Below, piece after piece: positions 8,532 to 16,474 of a stretch of 64,000 nucleotides of DNA. The notes under the pieces were generated by a model, which worked only from the letters and a program-made list of their open reading frames with translations, did no database searches and was not told where the DNA came from. How positions within the stretch are numbered: position 1 is the stretch's first letter; every line of letters begins with the position of its first letter. The stretch is from Solimicrobium sp043758755 (lineage in GTDB: Bacteria > Pseudomonadota > Gammaproteobacteria > Burkholderiales > Burkholderiaceae_D). The stretch covers positions 116,788-180,787 of the forward strand of contig JAYVMW010000035.1 of assembly GCA_043758755.1 (NCBI GenBank), read 5' to 3'. The translations under genes were made by a program, and so were the position numbers.

Positions 8532-9605
8532 TCAATCGCGTGCGAGGCACGCCGGCAAATCATGAGCGCGCCAGCGCAGCATGCCGCCGGCCAGATTGGC
8601 AATCCGCACAAAACCTGACTTTTTCAAAATGGTTGCCGCTTGTGCCGAACGCGCACCGGAACGGCAGACTGTGATAATCGGCAGATCCGGGGACAGTTCT
8701 GCTGTTCTGGCCTGCAGTTCACCCAGTGGTATCAGGCGTGCCCCTTCAATATGGCCAAGCGGGCCGTCAAATTCCTCAGGATCACGCACATCAACGATTT
8801 GCACCGTCGCGCCATGTTCGCTGACCCAGTCCGGCTCGACTTCCCAGAACCCTGCGAAGGTGAAGTTCAGCGGTGCCCAGTCAGAGTCCTGCACCGGCAC
8901 TCTGGCGTCGCTGGGTTGACCACACACCAAGTTGGCCGGCACCGCCACATCGATCTGCTTGGGATGCGGCAAACCCAGGTTGTTCATGTACCCGGTGAAG
9001 TCGACCTCGGAAATGTTTGCGCCCAGGCGCGGATTGTGCAGCTTTTCTTCACCCACGCTGGTAACAGTCAGGCCCCGATAATCGTGAGCGGGCCAAAGCA
9101 GACAGTCATCGGCAAGCGTGAATATTTGCGTCTTGACCGATACGTACAGATTATGCGGGCTGCCTTGCTGGAAATCGGTACGACCGCAACCACGGATCAG
9201 CAGCGCGTCGCCGGTGAACGCCATGCGCTCGTCATCGAGTACGAAAGTCATGCACCCGTCGGTGTGTCCCGGGGTGGCTCTGGCAACAACATAGCGGTTG
9301 CCAAATTCAACGCGCTCACCGTCGGCCAGCGCCTGGTCTGCACCCTTGGCTTTACTTGCTGCCGAAATCACAATTTTGCTTCCCAGCCGCTGCTGCAGCA
9401 GCCAGGCTCCGGTCACGTGATCGGCGTGGGCATGCGTGTCGAGTGTGGCCACCAGTTTCAGATTGAGTTCGTTAAGCAACGCTGCATCACGCCCAGCCTG
9501 TTCAAATACCGGGTCGATCAGTATGGCCCGTCCTGCTGCACTGTCGGCAAGCAGGTAGGTGTAGGTGCAGGATGGAGGATCGAACAGCTGGCGAAAAATT
9601 AGCAT
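8532..9605 (-). CDS. Persulfide dioxygenase-rhodanese fusion (ETHE1-like MBL)
   Basis: This 357-residue protein has two domains. Residues about 1-240 are a metallo-beta-lactamase fold of the ETHE1 persulfide dioxygenase type: iron ligands lie in THAHADHVTGA and GHTDGCMTF, with GRTDFQQG and LHNPRL family signatures. Residues about 250-350 are a rhodanese with an intact active-site loop, CRSGARSA. Such fusions oxidise glutathione persulfide to sulfite and may move sulfur on as thiosulfate. It stands alone between trmB and a tRNA gene. Confidence 0.9.
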   Translation of the reverse strand: MLIFRQLFDPPSCTYTYLLADSAAGRAILIDPVFEQAGRDAALLNELNLKLVATLDTHAHADHVTGAWLLQQRLGSKIVISAASKAKGADQALADGERVEFGNRYVVARATPGHTDGCMTFVLDDERMAFTGDALLIRGCGRTDFQQGSPHNLYVSVKTQIFTLADDCLLWPAHDYRGLTVTSVGEEKLHNPRLGANISEVDFTGYMNNLGLPHPKQIDVAVPANLVCGQPSDARVPVQDSDWAPLNFTFAGFWEVEPDWVSEHGATVQIVDVRDPEEFDGPLGHIEGARLIPLGELQARTAELSPDLPIITVCRSGARSAQAATILKKSGFVRIANLAGGMLRWRAHDLPACLARD

Positions 9606-9637
9606 GGCATGTGTACGTCTTCGAAGGTTATGGAACC

Positions 9638-9789
9638 TGGAGTGGGTGAAGGGAATCGGCCATCCTCGCCAGCCAATGCGCCTTCATGCGCAATGGCGTT
9701 CGCAGGCTCGTCGCATGCGACTCGAAACCCCTGCTCACCCCTCTTCGTAAGCTTGGGAAGCTTCTGCTCTGCCATTGAGCTACACCCGC
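9638..9789 (-). pseudogene. tRNA-Gly(CCC) interrupted in the T-loop by 81 nt
   Basis: Read on the minus strand from 9789, the sequence is a standard tRNA-Gly(CCC) through the acceptor strand GCGGGTG, D-arm, anticodon loop TTCCCAA and the 5' T-stem GAGGG. In place of the T-loop bases TTC there are then 81 foreign bases (9738-9658). The tRNA resumes with GATTCCCTT, CACCCAC and T-CCA, ending at 9638. The 3' acceptor strand has one change (A opposite C2), and the D-loop is intact. The insert is itself foldable: GTCGCATGCGAC is a perfect palindrome, and TGCGC/GCGCA forms a second hairpin. It is probably a non-functional gene, since tRNA-Gly(TCC) can read GGG; a removable intervening sequence is the exciting alternative. 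Confidence 0.75.
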
Positions 9790-9829
9790 AGAACCTGCAT
9801 TCTCGCGTCTTTTGGCGCAATTGGCAATC

Positions 9830-12085
9830 TCAGTGCGAAAGCCAACGCCCCGCTTCAAGGTGATTCATCGGCCTGGCAAACAGATAGCCCTGCAGTTCAT
9901 GACAACCTGCATCCTTGGCAGCAGTAGCGTGCAATTCGGTTTCCACGCCTTCTGCAACCACCTGCATGTTGAGCGCCTGGGCAATCTGGCAGATCGAAGT
10001 GACGACGGCCATGGCATCCGGTGCCGGCAACGGGTCGATCAGGGCCCGGTCGATTTTCAGGGTCTGCAACGGTAATTGCCTGAGCATGCTCAGCGATGAA
10101 TATCCGGTCCCAAAATCATCCATCGCAACCAGAACACCCAACTCCAGCAAATGCTGGACTTGGGTCTGGGTCTGAACCATATCATTGATTGCGGCACTTT
10201 CGGTAATCTCCAGTGTCAGCAAACGGGCCGGGATTCCATGTGATTCGATCAATTCTGCGATCATCTGCACAAAATTCGCATTCAGCAGCTGAATCGGAGA
10301 AACATTGACTCCAACCGGAACGCAGTGGCCATATTCAGCAGTCCATGCTGCAATCTGGCTGCAGGCATCGGAAAGCAGCATGGTACCCAGATCAGAAATC
10401 AGTGCCGTTTTTTCCGCAACCGCAATAAATTCAACCGGACTTACAATCCCGACTCCCGGTCTGATCCATCTGGCCAACGCTTCAAACCCGACCAGCCGGT
10501 GGGTTCTCGCATCAACCTTAGGTTGATAGAACAGACAGATTTCGCGATTCAGAATTGCGCTTTTGAGGGCCTGTTCCTGTTCCATGGCACGGGTCAGTGA
10601 TTCTTCAAAACGGGCTTCAGCCAACACCAGCGAAGTGCCGGGTATCTGTTTGGCCTGATGCATGGCTGCATTTGCAGCGCGCAACAACCCGTCGGCATTC
10701 AGGGCATTCAGGGGATAGATGGCCTGTCCGATCGCCACGTTGATAAAGAAGTCGCGTTCTCCAACCAGAATCGGCTCCTTGCAGATTGCATCAATCCTCG
10801 CATTTAAAGCTTCAATTTCTCTGAGGTTGATACTGACCAGCCCAAACTCGTCGCCACCCAAACGCATGACTTCGGTTTCAGCGCCGACACCGTCTTTCAA
10901 TTTTTTGGCAAATTCAATCAATACCTGATCACCGATGACATGCCCTTTGCCTTGATTGAACAGTTTGAAGCGATTGATATTCAAAATGGTCAGCATGCAT
11001 GAAAAATGGTTTTCATCGGTGTAGCAATATTTGTTCAGATGCTGAATCAGGACACGCCGATTCGGCAAGCCGGTCAATTCATCATGGGTTTCCTTGTGAT
11101 GCAGGGCCATGGCAGAATCGATCAGCTCAGTCTCATCGGTAATTAAAACCTGAGTGGCCGGCTCACCGTCCCATTCGATGCGCCAGGCGGTAAAAGTCAG
11201 GCTAAGACATTTGCCATCAAATCGGGTGCGTCGACCGCTCCATGTTGCAACATCCAGTTGATGCTGGTGTAACTGCTGATGCCAATATCGGAATTCGTCG
11301 TTGTCACCTGAACTCTGCTCCTTGCGCTGATAAGCTTCATTGAGCTCGGTCGTACTGGAGCGTCCGTATAATTTCTGGGCCGCTTCATTGGAATACACGA
11401 CTTTCGGATAATCAAAGACGAGTACGCCCTGGGGTGACTGTTCAGTCATCATTCTGAACCGGTCCATCGATTTTCTGATATCCCTTCTGGTCCGGTTCAG
11501 CGCGGAATATAAAAACAGGAAACCAATCACCGCCCGCAGAAGCGCGGCCAGAAAGCCCTGCACGTGTACCACTTTGTCACCACCCGACAGAATAATCAGA
11601 TTGGTACACCCCAATAATATTAAAAGCGGTCCAAAACTGCGCCTGATGTTGTCTTTTTTCCAGAACCAGTAGATTGCGGCCAGGCCCAGACAGATCTGGA
11701 TTGACATGCTGATCAGACCGAACACCGACAGCGTGTGGGTGGCACGTGAATAGCCAATCGCAACGCATAATAAAATGGCAAAAGCAATGTGTTGATAGCG
11801 TCCTAAAGGTACGCGTGCCAGACGGGTGATAGATGACACCAGGTAGAGAATATTCAGAATTGCACCCAACACTGCGACCCAGAATGCGATATTGCTGTAG
11901 GGCTGGTTCTTTTGCAGATAAATATCAAAGCTGAGAATCACCAAAGCAAACGCAAAATTCGACAGGGCAAAATCGCGCACAAATTTTTGGGTGGGGTCAT
12001 GGCGCCAGACGATCAGCAGCGTAATTCCGATGAACACCGGAATAATCATGACCATTAAATACATTAAAGACTGAATCTGACTCAT
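9830..12085 (-). CDS. Membrane-bound GGDEF/EAL c-di-GMP turnover protein
   Basis: This 751-residue protein has about six to seven membrane helices in its first 200 residues, a PAS-like sensor (MTEQSPQGVLVFDYPKVVYS, in pieces) at about 210-320, a GGDEF domain with an intact RLGGDEFGL site, and an EAL domain with intact FEALARW, DDFGTGYSS and EGVET motifs. Both catalytic signatures are conserved, so it could make or degrade cyclic di-GMP. Its 3' end is 41 bases from the interrupted tRNA-Gly, and it is transcribed alone. The signal sensed is unknown. Confidence 0.92.
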   Translation of the reverse strand: MSQIQSLMYLMVMIIPVFIGITLLIVWRHDPTQKFVRDFALSNFAFALVILSFDIYLQKNQPYSNIAFWVAVLGAILNILYLVSSITRLARVPLGRYQHIAFAILLCVAIGYSRATHTLSVFGLISMSIQICLGLAAIYWFWKKDNIRRSFGPLLILLGCTNLIILSGGDKVVHVQGFLAALLRAVIGFLFLYSALNRTRRDIRKSMDRFRMMTEQSPQGVLVFDYPKVVYSNEAAQKLYGRSSTTELNEAYQRKEQSSGDNDEFRYWHQQLHQHQLDVATWSGRRTRFDGKCLSLTFTAWRIEWDGEPATQVLITDETELIDSAMALHHKETHDELTGLPNRRVLIQHLNKYCYTDENHFSCMLTILNINRFKLFNQGKGHVIGDQVLIEFAKKLKDGVGAETEVMRLGGDEFGLVSINLREIEALNARIDAICKEPILVGERDFFINVAIGQAIYPLNALNADGLLRAANAAMHQAKQIPGTSLVLAEARFEESLTRAMEQEQALKSAILNREICLFYQPKVDARTHRLVGFEALARWIRPGVGIVSPVEFIAVAEKTALISDLGTMLLSDACSQIAAWTAEYGHCVPVGVNVSPIQLLNANFVQMIAELIESHGIPARLLTLEITESAAINDMVQTQTQVQHLLELGVLVAMDDFGTGYSSLSMLRQLPLQTLKIDRALIDPLPAPDAMAVVTSICQIAQALNMQVVAEGVETELHATAAKDAGCHELQGYLFARPMNHLEAGRWLSH

Positions 12086-12478
12086 AAACCTGCTGGACTA
12101 TTGAAATACATATGTGATCGGTCATGGTAGTTCATTCAGAACGCAACTTCTAGTAATTCATTGCACCATTGAAACAAATTGCCTTTCCAGTATTAGTCTC
12201 AATAGGGCACAATTGAAAATACGTCATTGCTCTTTCTAAAATCACAACCAATTTGCCTGTACCCAGATTCAGATTCAATTTTTCAACTTTGCATCCCCTG
12301 TCTATAGTATTCTTTAAGCAATGCCAGCACGTATTTTTAGTATGGTAAGTGATTACCGTCAGCCCAGAGTGGACGGTAGCATTGGATCCGGGCCGGCAAT
12401 TCATGGCAATAAAGGCACCACTGAAAATTCCAGATTTAATGGTTAATCTTTAGTTGTATTTATAACGAGAGGATGCGC
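12086..12478. other. Divergent intergenic region
   Basis: The stretch lies between the divergent GGDEF/EAL gene and the hybrid kinase gene. It presumably holds both promoters. An open frame on the minus strand (12150-12404) has no recognisable family and no clear ribosome site. I see no strong palindrome or RNA gene here. Confidence 0.3.
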
Positions 12479-14398
12479 ATGTCCGGCGATGCAAATGACG
12501 AGGGCCAAAGCCGGAAATTTGTAGAACGCCTGCAGCTTATGATGGAGCGCACGGAAAGCATGGCGCACCTGGCCAGCTTCGAGTGGGACGTCGATGCCAA
12601 TGCTGTAACCTGGTCACCGGAGATGTATCGGATCTTTGGCCGCAATCCTGCCCATGGCGTACCAAACCTGGAAGGGCAGGCAGCGTTGTATACGCCAGAG
12701 TCCGCCCAAAAACTGTTTGAAGCAGTCGGCAAGGCTGTGACCGACGGCACTCCCTACGAACTCGAACTGATGACCGTGCGGCCCGATGGAGAGCAGCGTC
12801 CCTGCTACATCAAGGCTTTTCCGGAACGGGATGACGCTGGTCGGGTAATTCGCATAGCCGGGCTGTTACAGGACATCACCGAGCGCAAGCGGCTCGAGAA
12901 AAGGTTGCTCGTAAACGAAAGGGAATTTCGCATTCTGGCCGAGTCGATACCTCAAATTGTCTGGATCACCCGCCCCGACGGCTGGAATATCTACTTCAAT
13001 CAGCGCTGGGTGACGTACACCGGTATGTCGCTTGAGGAAAGCCATGGGCATGGCTGGAACATCCCGTTTCACCCGGAAGAAAAAATAAATGCATGGAATA
13101 GCTGGCAGGCCGCTGTTACCGGGACTGACCACTATTCTCTTGAATGCCGGCTGCGCCGTGCGGACGGAGAATACCGGTGGTGGCTGGTCCAGGGCCGTCC
13201 CGTCTTCAACGAAAATGGAACGATCGATAAATGGTTTGTGACCTGCACCGATATTCACGATATGAAGCAGGCAGAACAGGAGCTCAATGCCGCCGCCGCA
13301 ATCGAACGTGAAATGGCTTTCAGAAACGTTCAGCTATCCCAGGAACTGGCCCGGCGCAATGCCGACCTGTCGGCACTGACTGCCCATGTACACAACATTT
13401 CGGAAGAAGAAAAATCCAGGCTGGCTCGCGAACTCCACGATGAACTGGGCAGCATTCTGGTCGCGATGAACATCAAGCTCGACCACGTGACCCACAATAT
13501 TTCAGCACCCGAACTGTTGGACGATCTGGCCGATCTTAAAAGTCTGCTCGATGATGCTGCAACGATCAAAATGCGTATTATTAACCAGCTCACACCAACA
13601 GTTCTGGATGATTTTGGCCTGGACGCGGCGTTGGAGAGGCTGGTTGGAGAGTATAAAAAGCATACCAAAATTGGCGTCACACTGATATTGCCAGGCGATG
13701 GATTTGTCATGGAACATCTTTACTCGCTGGCTGCCTACCGCATTACTCAGGAATGCCTGACCAATGTTGCAAAACACGCCGGTGCCAGTCATGTAGTGAT
13801 CGAAGGTAGCGTGTGCGATAACCGCCTGAACCTGATCATACGCGACAATGGCAAAGGATTTCATGAAGCAGCCAATGCTGATGGTCATGGTATTTTCGGC
13901 ATGATTGAACGGGCCCGCTATCTGGGCGGAACCATTGAATTCACCAGCAACCCTGATCGGGGTTCTACAGTTCGTCTGATCCTTCCTCTGGCAAGTATGC
14001 GTTCAAAAGACAAAACGCGGGTGCTGCTGGTGGATGACCACGCCATCGTGCGCAATGCGATTAAACAGATTATTGAAGATCAGACTGATGATTTTTCGGT
14101 TGAGGGAGAAGCTGCAGACGGCCAGATTGCCGTCGAAATGGCGCTTGAAGGGGACTGGGATATTGTGCTGCTTGATATTAACTTGCCGAAAATGAACGGT
14201 ATCGAAGTCCTTAAAAAGGTTAAACTTGTCAAACCCGATCTGCCCATCATCATGTTAAGCAGCTATCCCGAATCGGAATATGGTGAAATTTCCATTTCAA
14301 ACGGTGCGGCCTGTTACATTGAAAAATCCAGAACCGACAAATTGATCGAGACCATACGGTGGGCCGCTGATTCACGCAGGTGCAACCAAGTTTCTTAA
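12479..14398 (+). CDS. Hybrid sensor kinase: two PAS, NarL-type kinase, receiver
   Basis: This cytoplasmic kinase of 639 residues has a PAS/PAC near 25-135 (ASFEWDVDANAVTWS, later AGLLQDITERKRLE) and a second PAS/PAC near 150-265 (ILAESIPQIVWITRPDG). A HisKA_3 dimerisation box follows with ARELHDELGS (His near 320), then an HATPase_c with IRDNGKGF and GHGIFGMIERARYLGG, and a C-terminal receiver (VLLVDDHAIVRN, phospho-acceptor Asp in VLLDINLPKMNG, Lys in EKSRTDK). The receiver lacks the DNA-binding domain normally attached in the NarL/FixJ family, so output must pass to another protein. The ATG at 12479 is preferred to 12473 because GAGAGG lies at proper distance. Confidence 0.88.
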   Translation: MSGDANDEGQSRKFVERLQLMMERTESMAHLASFEWDVDANAVTWSPEMYRIFGRNPAHGVPNLEGQAALYTPESAQKLFEAVGKAVTDGTPYELELMTVRPDGEQRPCYIKAFPERDDAGRVIRIAGLLQDITERKRLEKRLLVNEREFRILAESIPQIVWITRPDGWNIYFNQRWVTYTGMSLEESHGHGWNIPFHPEEKINAWNSWQAAVTGTDHYSLECRLRRADGEYRWWLVQGRPVFNENGTIDKWFVTCTDIHDMKQAEQELNAAAAIEREMAFRNVQLSQELARRNADLSALTAHVHNISEEEKSRLARELHDELGSILVAMNIKLDHVTHNISAPELLDDLADLKSLLDDAATIKMRIINQLTPTVLDDFGLDAALERLVGEYKKHTKIGVTLILPGDGFVMEHLYSLAAYRITQECLTNVAKHAGASHVVIEGSVCDNRLNLIIRDNGKGFHEAANADGHGIFGMIERARYLGGTIEFTSNPDRGSTVRLILPLASMRSKDKTRVLLVDDHAIVRNAIKQIIEDQTDDFSVEGEAADGQIAVEMALEGDWDIVLLDINLPKMNGIEVLKKVKLVKPDLPIIMLSSYPESEYGEISISNGAACYIEKSRTDKLIETIRWAADSRRCNQVS

Positions 14399-14452
14399 AT
14401 TTCCCGCCAAATCATTTGGTGAAATCCAACTCTTTAATGAAGGAACAGCACA

Positions 14453-15076
14453 ATGTCCAAACCAAAACTCATCTACTTTGATTTTGCCGGGAGCCGCGGC
14501 GAAGAGTGCCGTCTTGCGCTGCATCTGGGCGGCATCGATTTTGAAGACGTACGCATTCCACGCCAGGAATGGCCGGCATTGAAACCGGTCACGCCGTTCG
14601 GCACTCTGCCGGTGTTTGAGCTGCCCGGGAAAGCACCACTTTCCGATACGAATGCCATACTCGTCTATATTGGCCGACGTTGCAATCTGCACCCAAAGGA
14701 TGATTATGAAGCGGCCTTCCACGAGTCACTCATGGGTTATGTGGAAGATCTGCGTCACAAAGTCAGCCCTACCATGCGCATTACTGACGAAGCGCAAAAA
14801 CGTGCCGAACGTGAAGAGCTCGGCCGCAATCTTCTGCCAGGCTGGGCGCAGAATGTCGAAAACCTGCTTGGTGCACATCCCTTTGTCGGCGGCGACAACC
14901 TGAACGTCGTTGATCTCAAGTTGTATATGATCGTGCGCTGGTTCGTTTCGGGATCAGTCGACTACATCCCTGCGACCGTGTTTGATCACTGCCCCAGACT
15001 CAAACAGATCTACCTCTCGGTCGGTGCACACCCTGGTGTGAAGACCTGGCTTGCACGCACCGCACCGCAAAGTTAA
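14453..15076 (+). CDS. Glutathione S-transferase family protein
   Basis: This 207-residue protein has a thioredoxin-fold N-terminal half (KLIYFDFAGSRGEECRLAL; TPFGTLPVFEL with the cis-Pro; glutathione gamma-Glu site near LSDTNAILVYI) and an all-helical C-terminal domain (VVDLKLYMIVRWF). The early Tyr/Ser pattern and length resemble sigma-like GSTs that act on electrophiles. It follows the hybrid kinase by 54 bases and leads into an NTF2-like gene 22 bases on, so those two are probably one unit. Confidence 0.88.
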   Translation: MSKPKLIYFDFAGSRGEECRLALHLGGIDFEDVRIPRQEWPALKPVTPFGTLPVFELPGKAPLSDTNAILVYIGRRCNLHPKDDYEAAFHESLMGYVEDLRHKVSPTMRITDEAQKRAEREELGRNLLPGWAQNVENLLGAHPFVGGDNLNVVDLKLYMIVRWFVSGSVDYIPATVFDHCPRLKQIYLSVGAHPGVKTWLARTAPQS

Positions 15077-15098
15077 CCACCTACCTGGAGGTAAAAAT

Positions 15099-15539
15099 AT
15101 GACGCAGAACCCACCACACCTGCAACCGGCCGTTGCCCGGTCACTTGCAACCTGGCACGCCATGGTGGCCAGCGAGGATCTGAGTAACCTGATCTCTATC
15201 GTGCATCCGCAGGCGGTGTTCCGCTCTCCCATGGCAATCTCCCCGTACGCGTCTGCACAGGCGCTGATCCTGGTGCTCGGCACAGTCATTCAGGTATTCG
15301 AAGACTTCACCTACCACCGGGAACTGGCCAGCGCAGATGGGCTCAACGTGGTGCTTGAATTCAGTGCTCGCGTCGCAGACAAACAACTCAAGGGTATTGA
15401 CCTGATCCGTTTTGACGAACAGGGAAAAATTGTTGAGTTTGAGGTGATGGTCCGTCCATTGAGCGCGCTGCAGGCGCTGGGCGCGGAAATGGGAGCGAGA
15501 CTCGGGCAGCAGATGCCGGCTTTCAAGTCGAAACAATGA
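15099..15539 (+). CDS. NTF2-like/SnoaL-fold protein
   Basis: This 146-residue protein has an NTF2-like cone fold (ATWHAMVASEDLSNLISIVH, in pieces; ending KIVEFEVMVRPLSALQALGA). Members are small-molecule isomerases, hydrolases or binding proteins; no catalytic residue can be assigned here. The start at 15099 is set by a strong ribosome site, TGGAGGT, six to seven bases upstream; a longer in-frame start at 15051 would lie inside the GST gene. Pairing with a GST suggests a role in handling a reactive metabolite, which is only inference. Confidence 0.75.
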   Translation: MTQNPPHLQPAVARSLATWHAMVASEDLSNLISIVHPQAVFRSPMAISPYASAQALILVLGTVIQVFEDFTYHRELASADGLNVVLEFSARVADKQLKGIDLIRFDEQGKIVEFEVMVRPLSALQALGAEMGARLGQQMPAFKSKQ

Positions 15540-15583
15540 TCCAGTTCGAACTGATTTGATAAAGTATGATTTTATGAAGAACA

Positions 15584-16402
15584 ATGAGTTGCACAGATAA
15601 AAAAACCAAGACAACATCGATGAATACCGCACGACATGGATCTCAAATTGCAGTGACCTACCTTCTGACATGCATGCCTGGACATACCGGGTGCAAAAAT
15701 TTGCTGTTGCTGCTGTTCACCTTCGCCTCGGCCCCGATGGCACTGGCAGCCCCACTGACCCTGCACTATGAGAATCGAACACCCTTCATGTTCTTGGAAA
15801 ACGGCGAACTGAGCGGCACGGAAGGACAACCGGCAAGCAACGCCTTCAAGGCTGCCGGTATCGATTTCGTCCTGTCTGAAGCACCGGTTGCACGTCAGAT
15901 CGAAGTGATAGGCAAGAATTTGGCGCCATCCTGTGCGGTGGGATTATATTGGACTGCCGATCGTGCCAGGCTGGGAAAATATACCAAGCCCATTTTCCGC
16001 AGCCTGCCGCAGGCTGTGGTAGTGCGCGCCGACAATCAGAAAATCCAGTCAATTTCATCGATGACCGCCCTGCTCGCGGATCCAACAATCAGTCTGGTGC
16101 TGCGCAACAGTTACTCGTATGGTGCCAGTGTTGACGCCATGCTGGAGCGCGCAAACGCACGCCTGAAGCGCCCCCCTGAAAACAGCCACGGAAGAATAAA
16201 AATGGTTCTGGCAGGAATGGCCGACGGCTCGCTGTTTACTCAGGAAGAAGCCGAGTATCAGATCAAACAATTCGGCGCAGAAGGAACGGCACTGTCAGTA
16301 CGCCATTTCAGCGATACACCTGCCGGCGAACCGCGTCACCTGTATTGCAGCCAATCCGTTGATGATGCCATCATAAACAGGCTCAATGAAGCAATCAAAT
16401 AG
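15584..16402 (+). CDS. Periplasmic solute-binding protein (family 3-like), orphan
   Basis: The mature part (APLTLHYENRTPFMFLENGE, then GTEGQPASNAFKAAGIDF) looks like a family 3 amino-acid-type binding protein, but no permease or ATPase gene lies nearby. Residues about 35-57 form a signal peptide (LLLLLFTFASAPMALA). The start is unsure: ATG 15584 gives an unusually long leader of about 57 residues, while ATG 15620 gives about 45. Orphan proteins of this type often act in sensing. The motif CAVGLYWTADRARLGKYT resembles proteins that lie beside c-di-GMP or two-component genes. Confidence 0.7.
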   Translation: MSCTDKKTKTTSMNTARHGSQIAVTYLLTCMPGHTGCKNLLLLLFTFASAPMALAAPLTLHYENRTPFMFLENGELSGTEGQPASNAFKAAGIDFVLSEAPVARQIEVIGKNLAPSCAVGLYWTADRARLGKYTKPIFRSLPQAVVVRADNQKIQSISSMTALLADPTISLVLRNSYSYGASVDAMLERANARLKRPPENSHGRIKMVLAGMADGSLFTQEEAEYQIKQFGAEGTALSVRHFSDTPAGEPRHLYCSQSVDDAIINRLNEAIK

Positions 16403-16474
16403 CGACCCGATAACAAATTCCACTTCAACTTGACTGACTACTGATTACCGATACATTTACAGGGCGGAACAAAC

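Noticed and set aside
8640..9602. 320-residue ORF opposite the persulfide dioxygenase fusion
   Set aside because: Antisense shadow; the minus-strand gene has full catalytic motifs.
9628..9858. 76-residue minus-strand ORF containing GVAQWQSRSFPSLRRG
   Set aside because: It is a false translation of tRNA-Gly; useful only because its break showed the T-loop insertion.
12150..12404. 84-residue minus-strand ORF in the GGDEF/kinase spacer
   Set aside because: No ribosome site, no family resemblance, mixed composition.
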